Shown in pieces: positions 1 through 6,184 of a stretch of DNA of 11,540 nt. Positions within the stretch are counted from its first letter, which is position 1. The number at the start of each line of letters is the position of its first letter. Both the position numbers and the translations under genes were made by a program. Source of the DNA: Bacteroidales bacterium UBA4345 (GTDB lineage Bacteria; Bacteroidota; Bacteroidia; Bacteroidales; Paludibacteraceae); contig DGTD01000099.1 of NCBI GenBank assembly GCA_002396385.1, positions 1-11,540 on the forward strand. The letters are read 5' to 3'. Below the pieces are notes generated by a model, which worked only from the letters and a program-made list of their open reading frames with translations, did not search any database and was not told where the DNA came from.

Positions 1-1019
1 CTTTCCTTAATTTCCTCCTCTTCCTGTTTACGGCGCTGTTCGGCAGCCTGTTCACGCTTATCGTGACGGTATTTAGCAGAATTCTTGTTAGGCATCTGCT
101 TAGTGAAGAGTTCAGCCTTGGTTTTACGTACATTTTCGTTCGCACTACGCATCAAGTCTTCGTCAGACAGCGGCTTACCGTGCTTGTTCTTATGTTTGCC
201 CGGACGTGGTCCGTTACTGGTTTTCTCGTTAGTCGGTTTGTAGTTCTCGACATCGATTTTTTCCTTCTGGCTGATACGCTGGCGCTGACGTCGCTCATCG
301 CCATTGTTATTGCCGGCATTTTGCTGGTTCCCCCCCCCATTACGCTGTCCGTTTTCGGCAGAATGGTTAAAGCGTGCATCACGTTCGCGCTTCTTTTCCT
401 CCTTAGACTTCTTCTTCGGACGCGTCTGTTGGTTCAAAGAATCGAGGTCGACCTTACCCAGCACCTTGATGTTAGGTTTCAGGTCGGCATGCGCATCGGT
501 AAGAATCTGTTCCTTGCCATCGTTGACAGGAGCCAGCTTGTCAGAAGCACTGGCAGTGTTTTCGGCAGCATTCAGAGGTTGAGAAACAGTTTTTTCCGAA
601 TCAGGGCCTTTAACTTCAGTCTTTTGAACAGGAGCAGCGTTAGTGGCCACGCTCTTCTGTGCCGTAGCGGCAGGCTTGTTGAGTTTATCGAGGTCGAGTT
701 TTCCGACAGTAGTAATCTTCGGAATTTGGTTTTGCGGGATCTCGGTCTTGATTTCCGGAGCCTTCTTTTTATCTTCATAACCCTCAATAGCCACAGAGGC
801 ATGTTTGCCCTTTTCGTGACGTTGGCGAGAGATTTCTTCCGCCGAAGATTTCATTTCCATATCGGGTTTGAATTCCTTTATTAGCAATGTCTGTTCTTCG
901 TCAGTGATATTATGGTTCGGATTTGCAGGCACATTATGTCCCTTCGTCTGCAGGAATTCCGCAGCCGTACTAAGTCCGACACCCAATTCTTTGGCAATCT
1001 GTAATAATTTTTTTGGCAT
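1..1019 (-). CDS. infB: Translation initiation factor IF-2, N-terminal part (runs off the left edge)
   Basis: IF-2 is the GTPase that places initiator fMet-tRNA on the 30S subunit and promotes 50S joining. Only the first 339 codons are present, so the G domain and C-terminal domains lie outside the window. Residues 4-50 form the IF2 N-terminal helical module (LLQIAKELGV, then a TKGHNVPANPN segment), as in Bacteroides and Prevotella IF-2. The rest is the long, low-complexity, highly charged linker usual in this phylum. It carries two copies of a short motif, VGKLDLDKLN (105-114) and LGKVDLDSLN (187-196), a Gly-Asn-rich stretch (224-240) and a Lys/Arg/Glu-rich helix up to the edge. The start at 1019 is the only ATG that places the N-domain at the terminus, and no Shine-Dalgarno precedes it. 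A nine-G run encodes Gly228-230. The gene is last in the rimP-nusA-infB operon, 192 bp after nusA. Confidence 0.93.
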   Translation of the reverse strand, partial: MPKKLLQIAKELGVGLSTAAEFLQTKGHNVPANPNHNITDEEQTLLIKEFKPDMEMKSSAEEISRQRHEKGKHASVAIEGYEDKKKAPEIKTEIPQNQIPKITTVGKLDLDKLNKPAATAQKSVATNAAPVQKTEVKGPDSEKTVSQPLNAAENTASASDKLAPVNDGKEQILTDAHADLKPNIKVLGKVDLDSLNQQTRPKKKSKEEKKRERDARFNHSAENGQRNGGGNQQNAGNNNGDERRQRQRISQKEKIDVENYKPTNEKTSNGPRPGKHKNKHGKPLSDEDLMRSANENVRKTKAELFTKQMPNKNSAKYRHDKREQAAEQRRKQEEEEIKE

Positions 1020-1211
1020 ATACTTTCTGACAATAAACTCTTTAAAAATTAAACCTGTAAGGCAGCCCACTCTCTGCCCACATGTGTGGTAAATCTACCA
1101 ATCCGTTTGCCACCGCCCATTAGTGCACTGAACAACAGGCGTGGGAAGATGAAAGTTTCACAACTCAAGGTATCAGCGTACCGGACCAGGCAGCGGCTGA
1201 CCCGCGTAAAC
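1020..1211 (-). other. GC-rich nusA-infB intergenic spacer
   Basis: This 192-bp gap sits inside an operon whose upstream junction (rimP-nusA) has only 2 bp between genes. By hand count lines 1081-1200 are about 53% GC (64 of 120), unlike the AT-rich intergenic DNA elsewhere in the window. An open frame continues through it on the minus strand but has no recognisable domain. It contains a small perfect dyad (TGGTA at 1087-1091, TACCA at 1096-1100) and two direct GGCAGC motifs near its ends. I see no terminator or riboswitch that I can name. It may be a dispersed repeat, an RNA element or relaxed spacer. Confidence 0.4.
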
Positions 1212-2504
1212 TTATTCGTTACCGCCATTCTCCTGCCCGGCATCAAGCCCGAACTCCTCGTTGATAATGTTCAACAAGTCGTCGATAGTCTCCTCTTCGA
1301 GGTCGGTCTTGTCGATCAGTTCCTGGCGCGGAGTAGCGAGTACCTCCTTAGCAGTGCTGTAACCAGCCCCCTTCAGAGTTTCGATAACCCAGCCATCGAT
1401 TTCGTCGAGGAACTCGTCAAGATAGCAGTCATCGGAATCGTGTCCGTCATTATCGTCACGGAACACCTCAATCTTATAATCGGTAAGCATATTGGCCAAC
1501 TTGATGTTGTTGCCCCCCTTACCAATAGCCAGTGATATTTCCTCAGAATTCAAGAACACATCGGCACGCTGGTGCTCCTCATAAACCGTAATATCAGAAA
1601 TGCGTGCAGGACTGAGCGCGCGTGAAATGAAGAGTTTGAGGTTATCGGAATACTGGATAACGTCGATGTTCTCGTTTCTCAATTCACGGACAATGCCATG
1701 AATACGGGATCCCTTCATACCCACACAGGCGCCAACAGCATCGATACGCTCGTCGTACGACTCGACAGCCACCTTGGCACGTTCGCCAGGGATACGCGCA
1801 ATTTTCTTAATGGTAATCAGTCCGTCGGCAATTTCAGGAACATCGCGTTCAAAAAGTCTTTGCAAGAAAAGTGGAGAGGTACGCGACAAGATGATCTTAG
1901 GGTCGTTGTTGCGGTTGTCTACCTTCGCCACAACAGCCATAACGGTATCACCCTTGCGGAAAAAGTCAGACGGTATCTGCTCGGTCTTAGGCAAAGACAT
2001 TTCATTGTTGTCTTCATCGACAACAAGCAGTTCCTTCTTCCAAACCTGGTAAACCTCGCCTGTAACAATCGTGCCAACCTTCTCCTTGTATTTGTTGTAG
2101 AGGTTGTCCTTTTGGAGGTCAAGAATTTTCGAGCCCAGAGTCTGGCGTAAGTTAAGCACCGCACGACGTCCGAAGTCAGAGAAGTTAACGATTTCAGAAT
2201 AGGTATCGCCAACGTTCATATCTTCGTTACCTTCAATTTTCCTCACATCAGAGAGAGAAATCTCGGTGTTCTCATCTTCGAAATCGTCATCAGCAACCAC
2301 CTCTCTATTACGGTAAATTTCCAAGTCACCCTTAGCAGGATTGATAATGACATCGTAGTTCTCGTCGGAGCCAACCTGTTTGGAGATGACACTGCGGAAC
2401 GAGTCTTCCAACACGCTCACCAAAGTACTTCTGTCGATTTTTTTCTCTTCAGTATATTTGGAGAAAATTTCAGCCAAATCTACCACTTCTTGCTTAGCAG
2501 CCAT
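1212..2504 (-). CDS. nusA: Transcription termination/antitermination factor NusA
   Basis: NusA binds RNA polymerase and nascent RNA and modulates pausing, intrinsic termination and antitermination. The 430-residue length is normal for Bacteroidota, which lack the long C-terminal acidic repeats of E. coli NusA. An N-terminal polymerase-binding domain spans about 1-135, with the VLEDSF helix near the start. An S1 RNA-binding domain spans about 140-208 (VGTIVTGEV opening it, ILSRTSP closing it). The first KH domain contains GACVGMKGSRIHGIVREL (258-275) and the second contains AIGKGGNNIKLA (326-337). The tail from about 380 is an acidic helical segment ending in GQENGGNE. The start ATG lies 2 nt after the rimP stop, which implies translational coupling. 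There is no Shine-Dalgarno. Confidence 0.97.
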   Translation of the reverse strand: MAAKQEVVDLAEIFSKYTEEKKIDRSTLVSVLEDSFRSVISKQVGSDENYDVIINPAKGDLEIYRNREVVADDDFEDENTEISLSDVRKIEGNEDMNVGDTYSEIVNFSDFGRRAVLNLRQTLGSKILDLQKDNLYNKYKEKVGTIVTGEVYQVWKKELLVVDEDNNEMSLPKTEQIPSDFFRKGDTVMAVVAKVDNRNNDPKIILSRTSPLFLQRLFERDVPEIADGLITIKKIARIPGERAKVAVESYDERIDAVGACVGMKGSRIHGIVRELRNENIDVIQYSDNLKLFISRALSPARISDITVYEEHQRADVFLNSEEISLAIGKGGNNIKLANMLTDYKIEVFRDDNDGHDSDDCYLDEFLDEIDGWVIETLKGAGYSTAKEVLATPRQELIDKTDLEEETIDDLLNIINEEFGLDAGQENGGNE

Positions 2505-2506
2505 AA

Positions 2507-2977
2507 CTATTTGAACTTAATAGTGTATTTAGTATATTTTATATTATCGTAAGTAAACGGAGTTTTCACCTTGACCTCCACCTTGCGTTTAGCGCCTTCC
2601 GGTTTTTCCATCTTCGTTTCCTCGACAGCAAAGCCCTCATCGGAAACATCGCACAGCACGCCACGGTATTTTTTCCCATCGGAGCCCAACACTTCAACCT
2701 CCGAGCCCTCGTATTTGAAGTATTGTTGTTTCACCTTGAACGGCGAAGTCAGGCCTGGCGATCCCACCTCTAATTCATAATCTTCCTCATTGCGGTCGAG
2801 TTTCGACTCGATATACCGGGTCAGCGACTCGCACTCATCGATAGACATTGACTCTTGATTATCAAACTCCACCACAATAGCATTATCGCGGCTTACACTC
2901 ACATTCACAATAAAGAACCCGTCTTTATTTGCGATGTATTCTTCAACAATCTGTCTGACAACTGCACTATCAATCAT
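2507..2977 (-). CDS. rimP: Ribosome maturation factor RimP
   Basis: RimP is a cytoplasmic factor needed for late maturation of the 30S subunit. The 156-residue product is the usual family size. Its N-terminal alpha/beta domain (about 1-80) ends in the family motif LEVGSPGLTSPF (69-80). The C-terminal SH3-like beta barrel follows (about 85-156, with GKKYRGVLCDV). An upstream in-frame ATG at 3097 would add 40 hydrophobic residues. It is rejected because the predicted promoter (3044-3075) lies inside that extension and the family begins at MIDSAVV-like residues. rimP is the first gene of the operon, transcribed divergently from the GH3 gene, and its stop is 2 nt before the nusA start. Confidence 0.95.
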   Translation of the reverse strand: MIDSAVVRQIVEEYIANKDGFFIVNVSVSRDNAIVVEFDNQESMSIDECESLTRYIESKLDRNEEDYELEVGSPGLTSPFKVKQQYFKYEGSEVEVLGSDGKKYRGVLCDVSDEGFAVEETKMEKPEGAKRKVEVKVKTPFTYDNIKYTKYTIKFK

Positions 2978-3043
2978 TCGAAAAGACGTTTTTGGTAACA
3001 AAAAGTGGTGAACGAACCGCCCACCACTAAACAAATTCGAATG

Positions 3044-3075
3044 CAAAATTAGCAATAATATACGAGAAAACCAAA
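3044..3075 (-). promoter_or_regulatory. Bacteroidota-type promoter for rimP-nusA-infB
   Basis: Reading the minus strand, TTTG (3075-3072) is followed after 20 nt by TAATTTTG (3051-3044). This matches the TTTG-N19-21-TAnnTTTG consensus used by the primary sigma factor of Bacteroidota. Transcription would start near 3036, leaving a leader of about 60 nt before the rimP ATG at 2977. The promoter is predicted by pattern only. Confidence 0.7.
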
Positions 3076-3118
3076 AAATTATCTTACAGAGGGTCAAAAA
3101 AAGGCAAAACGACGGGGC

Positions 3119-3132
3119 AAAAAGCGCTTTTT
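3119..3132. promoter_or_regulatory. Perfect 14-bp palindrome between divergent promoters
   Basis: AAAAAGCGCTTTTT is a perfect palindrome lying between the rimP promoter and the GH3 promoter, just upstream of the latter's -33 region. It could be an operator for divergent control, or a structural A/T tract with no function. The sequence alone does not decide. Confidence 0.3.
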
Positions 3133-3133
3133 T

Positions 3134-3163
3134 TCTGTTATTCAGAATATAATACTATATTTG
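3134..3163 (+). promoter_or_regulatory. Bacteroidota-type promoter for the GH3 gene
   Basis: The -7 element TATATTTG (3156-3163) matches TAnnTTTG. Upstream only a degenerate -33 element is present (TCTG at 3134-3137, 18-nt spacing). The predicted start near 3170 leaves a leader of about 35 nt before the ATG at 3205. Confidence 0.55.
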
Positions 3164-3204
3164 CAAAACAAAGACACTTATAACAATTCACATAATACAA
3201 AAAA

Positions 3205-4914
3205 ATGAAAGGCGAGACAATAGGCTGGTGGAAGTGGAAAAAAATTAACTTTCTAATGGGTTGTGTCGGCAAAATACAGCGTTGGAAGCTGAAAAAGGCT
3301 TCGAAAGACGTGAAGAAGACACAGGAAAAGACCCTCCGCGACATCCTTGAGAGTGCGAAAGATACCGTTTATGGTAAAGAGCACAATTTCAGCAAAGTGC
3401 TAGAAGCAAAAAATGCCGACGAGCTCTTCAAACTCTATAAAGAGAACGTCCGGGTCAACGACTACGAAGACCTCCGCCCGTACATCAACCGCCACATGCA
3501 TGGCGAGTCGGACATCTTATTTCCAGGCAAACCTAAAATGTACGCCACCACTTCCGGCACTACAAGCGAGCCGAAATGGATTCCAATCACCCACAAGTAC
3601 TTCAAAGACATATACGGCAACATGAACCGTTTGTGGCTTTACAACTTCATCGATGCGAATCCGGATACCTTCGCCGGTGGTGTAGTTTCAATCGTAGGAA
3701 AGGCTATTGAAGGAGCGGCACCCGACGGCACCGTTTACGGTTCAGTTTCAGGCGTGTCGTTCACTAACTGCCCTCCGTTTGTACAGGTAGCCTACACTGC
3801 GCCACCTGCCGTATTTGAAATTTCAGACTACCGCGCGCGCTACTATACCATCATGCGCCTCGGAATAGAGCACAACTCAACACTACTGATTACAGCGAAC
3901 CCATCGACAATTGTCGAGATGCAGAACAATGTGAACGAGTATTTCGACGAATACGTGAAAGACATCGAGAACGGCACCTTGAAAGAAGACCTCGACATTC
4001 CGGCCAGCGTCCGCGAGGCACTCAAGAGCAGGCTTCATCCGAATCCGAAACGTGCGGCAGAATTACGCAAAATAAAGTCAGAGCACGACGTTTTACTGCC
4101 AAAACACTACTGGCCAGACATGGCCTGCGTAACCTGCTGGCACTGCGGAAACACCAAAGTTTATCTCGACAAGTTGAAAGACTCATTCCCAGAAGGCTGC
4201 GTACAACCAGAGTTCGGTTATTTTGCCAGCGAGTGCCGTGCGGGTCTGGTTATGAACGTAAAAGACGACACCACCCTGTTCGCCCACATGCACTACTTCG
4301 AGTTCACAAAAGAAGAAGACCTCGACAACGAGCACCCAGAGTACCTCACCATCGACCAGTTGGAAAAGGGCAAACGCTACTGCATGTACGTAACCACATG
4401 GTCTGGTCTGTACCGCTACAACATGAACGACTTGGTGGAAGTGACCGGTTTCAACGGAACCATACCGACCATCCAGTTCATCCAGAAAGTGAACGGAATC
4501 ATCACCCTGACAGGTGAGAAACTGCACGAACGCCAGTTTATACAGGCCGTACACGAAGCCGAAGACGAGACCGGCATCAAGACCAAGTTCTTCATCGGTT
4601 TTGCCGATGCAGAGCGTTCGGGCTACGACTTCTACTACGAGTTCGTTGACAGAAGCATTGACCAACAAAAGGCCGAAGAGTTCACAAAAGTTGTCGACAG
4701 CCACTTGAAGAAAATCAACTGCGAGTACGAGGCCAAGAGAGACTCTTTCCGCGTAAAGGACCCTCAGACCTTCCGCCTGATTGACAACGCATTCGAGACA
4801 TTCAAACAGCAGTGCATTTCAGAAGGAGCCCGCGACGGACAATTCAAACTGATGCTGCTTTTGAACGACCCTAAGCGTCACGAGAAATTTAAAAAGTTGG
4901 TAATTGCCGAGTAA
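3205..4914 (+). CDS. GH3-family acyl-acid adenylating / amido synthetase-like protein
   Basis: This belongs to the GH3 branch of the ANL adenylate-forming superfamily. Plant members conjugate auxin or jasmonate to amino acids through an acyl-AMP intermediate. Bacterial members are widespread in Bacteroidota, but I know of no settled substrate, so none is assigned. The 569-residue product shows the three nucleotide-binding motifs: TTSGTTSEPK (115-124, phosphate loop), YFASE (339-343, equivalent to YxxSE) and GLYRYNMNDLVEV (401-413, the YRxxxGD-like motif with Asn-Asp). LTGEKLHE (435-442) marks the hinge to the mobile C-terminal subdomain, which runs from about 440 to the end. No signal peptide or membrane helix is seen, so it is probably cytosolic. 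The lysine-rich first 40 residues extend beyond the conserved core. The ATG at 3205 fits the promoter at 3156-3163. The HAD gene downstream is separated by a terminator. Confidence 0.88.
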   Translation: MKGETIGWWKWKKINFLMGCVGKIQRWKLKKASKDVKKTQEKTLRDILESAKDTVYGKEHNFSKVLEAKNADELFKLYKENVRVNDYEDLRPYINRHMHGESDILFPGKPKMYATTSGTTSEPKWIPITHKYFKDIYGNMNRLWLYNFIDANPDTFAGGVVSIVGKAIEGAAPDGTVYGSVSGVSFTNCPPFVQVAYTAPPAVFEISDYRARYYTIMRLGIEHNSTLLITANPSTIVEMQNNVNEYFDEYVKDIENGTLKEDLDIPASVREALKSRLHPNPKRAAELRKIKSEHDVLLPKHYWPDMACVTCWHCGNTKVYLDKLKDSFPEGCVQPEFGYFASECRAGLVMNVKDDTTLFAHMHYFEFTKEEDLDNEHPEYLTIDQLEKGKRYCMYVTTWSGLYRYNMNDLVEVTGFNGTIPTIQFIQKVNGIITLTGEKLHERQFIQAVHEAEDETGIKTKFFIGFADAERSGYDFYYEFVDRSIDQQKAEEFTKVVDSHLKKINCEYEAKRDSFRVKDPQTFRLIDNAFETFKQQCISEGARDGQFKLMLLLNDPKRHEKFKKLVIAE

Positions 4915-4934
4915 GCAACCTAGAAAAAATATGA

Positions 4935-4964
4935 AAAGCCGCATCTGTTGACAGATGTGGCTTT
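4935..4964 (+). terminator. Intrinsic-type terminator after the GH3 gene
   Basis: A 13-bp stem (4935-4947 with 4952-4964, containing one G-U pair) closes a TTGA loop. It is followed by a short, moderately T-rich tail (CGTTGTTAT). It lies 20 nt past the GH3 stop. The stem is A/T at its base on both sides, so it could work on either strand, although only the plus-strand gene ends here. Confidence 0.75.
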
Positions 4965-4965
4965 C

Positions 4966-4983
4966 GTTGTTATACGATAACGA
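4966..4983. promoter_or_regulatory. Short dyad just upstream of the HAD start
   Basis: GTTAT (4969-4973) and ATAAC (4977-4981) form a 5-bp dyad with a 3-nt centre, extendable by a U-A and a G-U pair. It sits 6 nt before the ATG at 4988. It could affect translation of the HAD mRNA or bind a small regulator. This is a weak signal. Confidence 0.25.
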
Positions 4984-4987
4984 ACCC

Positions 4988-5629
4988 ATGTACATAGACA
5001 TCAACAAATACGAAGCCGTCATTTTTGACTTCGACAACACGCTTTACGCTCCAAACCACCTTGGCAGGCGCATAGTGTTTTCCGATATTTTCAACCTCTT
5101 AAAGGCGAGGAAGGACCGTTTGGCAAGAAGAGAATTAAAGGGGAAAGATTTCAACAACTCGCAAGCGTACTACCAGGCATATTTCGAACTAGTAGGAGAA
5201 AAGAACAGAGACTGGTACTTCAACCGTTATCTACCCCTTATGGTGAAACTACTGAAAAAAGGATTTAACGCACGCCCCAAAGCCCAAGAACTGATAAACT
5301 GGCTGGAGGAAAACAATGTGAGGGTCGGCGTGTACTCCGACTACCCTATGGTTAGAGAACGCTGCGAAGCAGTTGGCCTGCAACTACCCAACGACCGGCT
5401 ATGGTGTAGTGAGAGTTTCGGCGCTCTGAAACCAGCCGCAAGACCGTTTATTGAAATTGCCAAAAAACTGGGTGCGTCTCCCGAAAAAGTCCTTGTCGTA
5501 GGCGACCGCCCAGATACCGACTTGGCCGGAGCAAAAGCTGCCGGAATGGACTGCATTTTGGTAAAGACAAAAAAGAACGAAACGGAGCCAGGGGTGGTTG
5601 AGTGGGAAGAACTGATAAAGGGGCTTTAA
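4988..5629 (+). CDS. HAD-superfamily hydrolase (haloacid dehalogenase-like phosphatase)
   Basis: This is a probable small-molecule phosphatase acting through a phospho-aspartate intermediate; the substrate cannot be read from sequence. The product has 213 residues, normal for the subfamily with an inserted helical cap. Motif I is DFDNTLY (14-20), with nucleophile Asp14 and acid/base Asp16. Motif II is Ser117 in VGVYSDY. Motif III is Lys148 in GALKPAARPF. Motif IV is GDRPDTD (172-178), with Asp173 and Asp178 binding Mg2+. The helical cap lies between about 25 and 100. An in-frame ATG at 4955 is rejected because it falls inside the upstream terminator hairpin, while the ATG at 4988 directly precedes the usual short N-terminal strand. 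No consensus promoter is evident in the 23 nt between hairpin and start, so readthrough or a promoter inside the GH3 gene may drive it. Confidence 0.9.
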   Translation: MYIDINKYEAVIFDFDNTLYAPNHLGRRIVFSDIFNLLKARKDRLARRELKGKDFNNSQAYYQAYFELVGEKNRDWYFNRYLPLMVKLLKKGFNARPKAQELINWLEENNVRVGVYSDYPMVRERCEAVGLQLPNDRLWCSESFGALKPAARPFIEIAKKLGASPEKVLVVGDRPDTDLAGAKAAGMDCILVKTKKNETEPGVVEWEELIKGL

Positions 5630-5761
5630 ATATTTGCAAGGCTTCCCCTATAACATTCACATTCCATACATTGACTACAAACATTTCAAGTGTACTGGTC
5701 ATCTTGCAGGTTGCAGTGCCCCGAAGTCAGATGTTTAAAGAGATTACAGCCTATTAAAATC
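5630..5761. other. Non-coding spacer after the HAD gene
   Basis: There is no supported gene here. It follows the HAD stop and leads into the 3' end of the decayed Rpn copy. I see a weak AGGGG/CCCCT pairing just after the HAD stop but no T-rich tail, so I do not call a terminator. Confidence 0.4.
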
Positions 5762-6060
5762 TTAAGTTCCTTGCTTGACGTAGGCTTTCGACGCATTGAA
5801 CAGCACACGCTGCTTGAACTCATCGGTCCAGAACATCAGTACCTCCACAAAAAGCTGGCGACCCCGGCCGTTCCTGCACCGAACGTCGACGATGGAGTAC
5901 TATTTCAAAGAGCTTTCGGGAACCAACTCCCGGTGGCAGATTTCAACACCAATCACTTTTGTCCTGTCCCTAAACGGCAGCAGTGCATTCTGAAAACTGA
6001 CGAGAAGGTCAGGGCTACTCTGCAAACACTCTTGGAAGTCAGGTCGTATTTCAGAACCAG
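5762..6060 (-). pseudogene. Decayed Rpn-family PD-(D/E)XK transposase-like nuclease (5' half only)
   Basis: The minus strand aligns with the intact Rpn gene that begins at 11347, at roughly 80% nucleotide identity over its last 120 aligned bases by hand alignment. It is clearly inactive. The start region is degraded (an LVLKYDL-like reading replaces MGKYLDPKYDL). A net one-base frameshift lies around 6010-6031. A compensating -1/+1 pair flanks the ICHRELVPES segment, and an in-frame TAG sits at 5902-5900 where the intact copy has Lys. The frame after the stop still reads YSIVDVRCRNGRGRQLFVEV and MFWTDEFKQRVLFNASKAYV, typical of the family. The second catalytic motif reads E-V-L rather than the usual E-x-Q/K. 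Homology stops near 5769, so the C-terminal two-thirds is missing. It lies opposite to, and divergent from, the gene at 6185. Confidence 0.85.
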
Positions 6061-6129
6061 AGAATTAATTTTCAAGACAAATATAATAATACTACCTTAA
6101 CGGACCACTGTTCTGTTCCCTCATCTCAA

Positions 6130-6161
6130 TTTGCACTGTTACCGCTTAATTGCTAAATTTG
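6130..6161 (+). promoter_or_regulatory. Consensus promoter for the AAA-ATPase-like gene
   Basis: TTTG (6130-6133), a 20-nt spacer and TAAATTTG (6154-6161) match the Bacteroidota consensus fully. The start of transcription would be near 6168, giving a leader of only about 17 nt that consists mostly of the Shine-Dalgarno-like sequence. Confidence 0.75.
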
Positions 6162-6173
6162 TAATGTAAAGAA

Positions 6174-6180
6174 AAGGAGG
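6174..6180 (+). promoter_or_regulatory. Shine-Dalgarno-like AAGGAGG before the AAA-ATPase-like gene
   Basis: AAGGAGG ends 4 nt before the ATG at 6185. It is nearly the ideal anti-SD complement. No other start in this window (infB, nusA, rimP, GH3, 8158, 10871, 11347) has one, and Bacteroidota generally do not use it. Confidence 0.7.
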
Positions 6181-6184
6181 CACC

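Noticed and set aside
63..884. A 273-codon open frame on the plus strand
   Set aside because: It is antisense to infB; the minus strand gives the IF2 N-domain and the expected linker. The frame stays open because of the biased codons of the true gene.
1049..1246. Minus-strand 65-codon frame covering the nusA 3' end and the gap
   Set aside because: It starts inside nusA in another frame, has no promoter and matches no family I know.
1698..2150. A 150-codon plus-strand frame
   Set aside because: Antisense shadow of nusA, whose domains are complete on the minus strand.
2978..3097. Upstream extension of rimP to an ATG at 3097
   Set aside because: It adds 40 hydrophobic residues not found in the family and includes the predicted promoter.
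4183..4704. A 173-codon minus-strand frame
   Set aside because: Antisense shadow of the GH3 gene, covering its conserved motifs.
4955..4987. Earlier ATG for the HAD gene
   Set aside because: It lies in the right arm of the terminator hairpin and precedes the family's normal N-terminus.
5690..6100. A 136-codon plus-strand frame
   Set aside because: Antisense to the decayed Rpn copy, which aligns with the intact gene at 11347.
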